Shown in pieces: positions 40,410-42,978 of a DNA stretch of 42,978 bases (its first letter is position 1; each line of letters starts with the position of its first letter). Source of the DNA: Paenibacillus sp. JCM 18996 (GTDB taxonomy: Bacteria > Bacillota > Bacilli > Paenibacillales > NBRC-103111); NCBI GenBank assembly GCA_001313085.1, contig BBFE01000035.1:1-42978 (forward strand). The letters are read 5' to 3'. Both the position numbers and the translations under genes were made by a program. Under the pieces are notes generated by a model. It saw only the letters and a list, made by a program, of their open reading frames with translations. It did not search any database and was not told the origin of the DNA.

Positions 40410-41834
40410 GTGTTAAGGCAAAGGCAAGGATTACTACCACAGATTTACTCGTTTTTTTGACTTTCTTTGTATTCATGCGGTGTTTGTTTTTTCATGGTGG
40501 TTGAAATTTCAAAGCGGATGGATTGCTTATGAGAATCCTCTTCCTTTTGCCCGGTATACTTTCTGGACATCCGTCTATGCTGTAGTTGCGATAGGAATTG
40601 CGTATTTCCTCAATTTTTTATGTTCCTAAGAGGAAGAAGAAGTTCTCTTATGAAGTTTTTTAAAATCCTTCAAATTCATATTTTAAGCTTATTGATTCTG
40701 ATCAGTATTTTGTTCGTTTTTTTAAAGAAATCAACGTGTCGCGGCATTATCTTACGCTTTTTTCTGGTAAACAATATCATTTTTTTATGATCATCTACCG
40801 CTTTATTGTCAAAGCCACACTAATCCAGCTCAGAGAAAAGGGCTATAACAAACAGTACATACTTATCTTGGGTGCGGGATCGCTGGGCAGAAGGTTTTAC
40901 GAGAATGTCGTTAACAATCCGGAGTTGGGCTATGATGTGGTTGGGTTTTTTTGGATGATTTCCACGACAGCCATGAAGAAAAGTATGCCAATTACAAGCA
41001 AATCATCGGTAAGATTGACGAACTGGAGAACATTTTACATAAAACCATGATTGATGAGGTTATTATCGCTCTTCCTTTGGCGGCTCACAAGAAATTTGCC
41101 CAGATCATTAATACCTGCGAAAAAAGCGGGGGTAAAGACATTAATTATTCCGGACTTTTTTTCGATTTTCTGCCGGCGAAGCCTTATTTTGATAATTTTG
41201 CGGGGATTCCTTTGATCAATGTCAGGGACATTCCGTTGGATGAAGCTGGAAACCGGTTTATAAAACGCACGTTTGATATTACTTTCTCTCTGGCTGCTTT
41301 GATTGCTGTCCTGCCGTTGATGTGTTTGATTGTAATTGGACTGAAGCTTACGTCGCCCGGTCCGGTCCTGTTCAAGCAGGAAAGGGTGGGCCTCAACCGC
41401 AGAAATTTTATGATGTATAAGTTCCGTACGATGAAGATTCTTCCCAAAGAAGTGTCCGACACTGGCTGGACGGTGGAAAATGACCCCAGAAGGACGAGGT
41501 TCGGGGCGTTTTTTTGAGAAAAAACTAGTCTGGATGAGCTGCCGCAGTTCATCAATGTTTTGAAAGGCGATATGAGTGTGGTGGGGCCGCGGCCGGAGCG
41601 TCCGTTTTTTTCGTGGAACAATTTAAAGAAGATGTGCCTAAATATATGATTAAGCATCATATTCGGCCTGGGATCACCGGTTGGGCCCAAACGAACGGGC
41701 TGCGCGGGGATACTTCCATTGAGGATAGAATCCAGCATGACATTTTTTATATAGAAAATTGGTCTTTTGTTATGGATATGAAGATTATTATGAAAACGAT
41801 AGTGAACGGACTTATAAATAAGAATGCTTATTGA
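40410..41834 (+). CDS. wsfP: Undecaprenyl-phosphate sugar phosphotransferase (WsfP/WbaP family)
   Basis: Initiates glycan assembly by moving a hexose 1-phosphate onto undecaprenyl phosphate. Start GTG at 40410 with GTGAGGTGAAC. N-terminal four membrane helices, then a CoA-binding-like domain ([20 protein letters not shown], after repair [20 protein letters not shown]), a fifth helix ([20 protein letters not shown]), and the catalytic domain: [46 protein letters not shown] and PRPERP. About 470 residues. Frame changes near 40451, 40617, 40723, 40945, 41131, 41160, 41510 and 41606. Comparable to P. alvei WsfP and G. stearothermophilus WsaP. Confidence 0.92.
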
Positions 41835-41912
41835 AAGCCTGCGGCCAAGTATATTTACATCCAAAACTCCTAATACTGTCTGATAGATAGAAAAGTAACA
41901 GGAGGTATCGCA

Positions 41913-42046
41913 ATGTACGAACCGGATGATCCTCGCCAAGAGGACAGTTTGGCTGTAGGCAAAGGAATTGTTTTTTGGGGTCCTGTTCGGGGCCATTCTA
42001 TGGGCGGTTATTATCGTTGGGTGGATTTATTTTTTTTGTGAAGTGA
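41913..42046 (+). CDS. Small single-TM membrane protein
   Basis: About 43 residues: MYEPDDPRQEDSLAVGKGIV followed (after repair of T6 near 41972) by a hydrophobic helix VFGVLFGAILWAVIIVGWIY. ATG at 41913 with an excellent GGAGGT site; a terminator begins right after the probable stop at 42044-42046. The acidic N-terminus should face the cytoplasm. Family not recognised. The strong ribosome binding site and terminator support a real gene. The exact C-terminus depends on the length of the T8 run at 42030-42037. Confidence 0.6.
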
Positions 42047-42048
42047 GG

Positions 42049-42080
42049 GATCGGACTGTGTCCGGTCTTTTTCTTTTTTT
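42049..42080 (+). terminator. Terminator after the small membrane protein
   Basis: Stem GATCGGAC / GTCCGGTC (one G-U pair), loop TGT, followed by T5-C-T8. Closes this end of the glycan locus. Confidence 0.88.
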
Positions 42081-42177
42081 TAATAGGGCAGAACTCCCGG
42101 CTAGTCTGCATAATCGTCCAAGTCCTCTCATAGACATGTACCAGTATGTAATTTCATGGGATTGAGGGGATGATGGA

Positions 42178-42978
42178 ATGCGTCGGGTCACATGGGTATT
42201 AGCTGTCATAATGAGTCTGGCCTTGGTTCTGGCGGGCTGTGGAAAAAAAAGATGCAGGCGCGGTAGTAAAGGATTTGGATCGTGTGATCAATAAGCTGGA
42301 CAGCTACCAAGGCTCGGGAACGATGGTGCTTCATACGGGGCAGCAGCCTCAGGAGTATCAGGTCGAAGTTTGGTATCAGAACCCTCATTATTATCGCATT
42401 GCTTTAACGAATGAGAAGAAGGATATTACGCAGATTGTCCTGAAAAAAAACGATGAAGGGGTGTTTGTGCTCACTCCGCATCTGAACAAAAGCTTCCGTT
42501 TCCAAAGCGAGTGGCCTGAAAAGCAGGGGCAGGTGTATCTGTTCCAGTCGCTGGCCCACAGTATTCTCAATGATAATGACCGTCAGTTTACGACCGATGA
42601 TAAAAAATTATGTGTTTAATGTGCTCGCGAACTATCAGAATGGATCGTTGGCCCGCCAGAAAATTTGGCTGGATAAAAAAGAATTTGGCTCCAAGGCAGG
42701 TCGAGGTCCTCGATTCCAATGCGAATGTGATGGTGGATGTGAATTTTACGAAATTTGAGTTCGGCAGGAAGTTTGATAAGGATTCTTTTCAAATGCAGCG
42801 GAATTTGACTGGCTGGAATATTCAGAAGCTTCCGACGCTGGGGCTGGGCAAGGATGTTTCTGGTCTGAATGCGAGCGGCGGCCAGACTGATGTAGCGGCG
42901 AAGCAGGGAGACGCGGGTAAGGCGGCGACTGGCGCGGACGTGAGCGGTGGCAAGGCGGGACGCGGGAGCGAAGCAGGG
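42178..42978 (+). CDS. YdcC/LolA-like lipoprotein (3' end outside window)
   Basis: Signal peptide with lipobox: MRRVTWVLAVIMSLALVLAG then Cys (about residue 21). The mature part resembles LolA-like lipoprotein-sorting domains of Firmicutes such as B. subtilis YdcC: DLDRVINKLDSYQGSGTMVL, VEVWYQNPHYYRIALTNEKK, GVFVLTPHLNKSFRFQSEWP, and after repair NYVFNVLANYQNGSLARQKI and APRQVEVLDSNANVMVDVNF. Start ATG at 42178 after GAGGGG. Frame changes at A8 near 42242, A8 near 42445, A6 near 42602 and A6 near 42675. The visible C-terminus becomes Gly/Ala/Ser-rich. In many Bacillales this gene precedes alr, which is beyond the window. Confidence 0.8.

Overview
The window looks like a chromosomal stretch of a Gram-positive spore-former of the Paenibacillaceae (Paenibacillus or a close relative). 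The evidence is the Bacillales gene order tsaB-rimI-tsaD-ydiF-moaC-tatA-tatC-groES-groEL, a CIRCE operator before groES, AGGAGG-type ribosome binding sites, an SLH-anchored surface protein, and an S-layer-type glycan cluster resembling those of Paenibacillus alvei, Geobacillus and Aneurinibacillus. No tRNA, rRNA, CRISPR array or intact mobile element was recognised.

Layout. Positions 1-11330 are a GC-richer housekeeping block: tRNA t6A synthesis (tsaB, tsaD) with rimI; a DnaA-box cluster; a small L7/L12-like protein; the ABC-F ATPase ydiF on the minus strand; a 5-formyl-THF cyclo-ligase; molybdenum cofactor genes (moaC, a mogA/moaB-type gene, a MoeA-like protein); tatA/tatC; and groES/groEL. 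Positions 11331-13063 are sparse: a DUF4395 membrane protein, a deleted SNF2-helicase relic and a 48-residue ORF. Positions 13064-17322 (minus strand) hold an SLH-domain protein and an O-antigen-ligase-family membrane protein.

Positions 17558-39452 (plus strand) form a visibly AT-rich glycan cassette: an ABC exporter (wzm, wzt with a C-terminal extension), a methyltransferase with a long coiled coil, a GT2-GT4 fusion, a complete GDP-D-glycero-D-manno-heptose set (hddA, gmhA, hddC, gmhB), a multi-TM probable transferase, rfbH/rfbF/rfbG for CDP-4-keto-3,6-dideoxyglucose, an SDR reductase, a two-gene transketolase, a polyprenyl-phosphate sugar transferase with GtrA, and rmlACBD for dTDP-L-rhamnose. 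After a terminator, 39531-41834 encodes a rhamnosyltransferase-like GT2 and a WsfP/WbaP-type initiating sugar transferase. The window ends in a YdcC-like lipoprotein.

How it could work together (inference): WsfP loads the first sugar on undecaprenyl phosphate. Glycosyltransferases extend the chain from rhamnose, heptose and a dideoxy or branched-sugar donor. The coiled-coil methyltransferase caps and measures the chain, Wzm/Wzt exports it, and the O-antigen-ligase-family protein transfers it to a surface protein. The most distinctive proposals are a transketolase-made branched CDP-3,6-dideoxyhexose and a WbdD-like chain-length ruler.

Quality caveat: almost every gene of moderate length is frame-shifted, mostly by one or two extra bases in A/T runs and occasionally by a missing base in G/C-rich sequence. 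Essential genes (groEL, tsaD, tatC) are affected, so I treat this as consensus error and annotate whole genes across the shifts.
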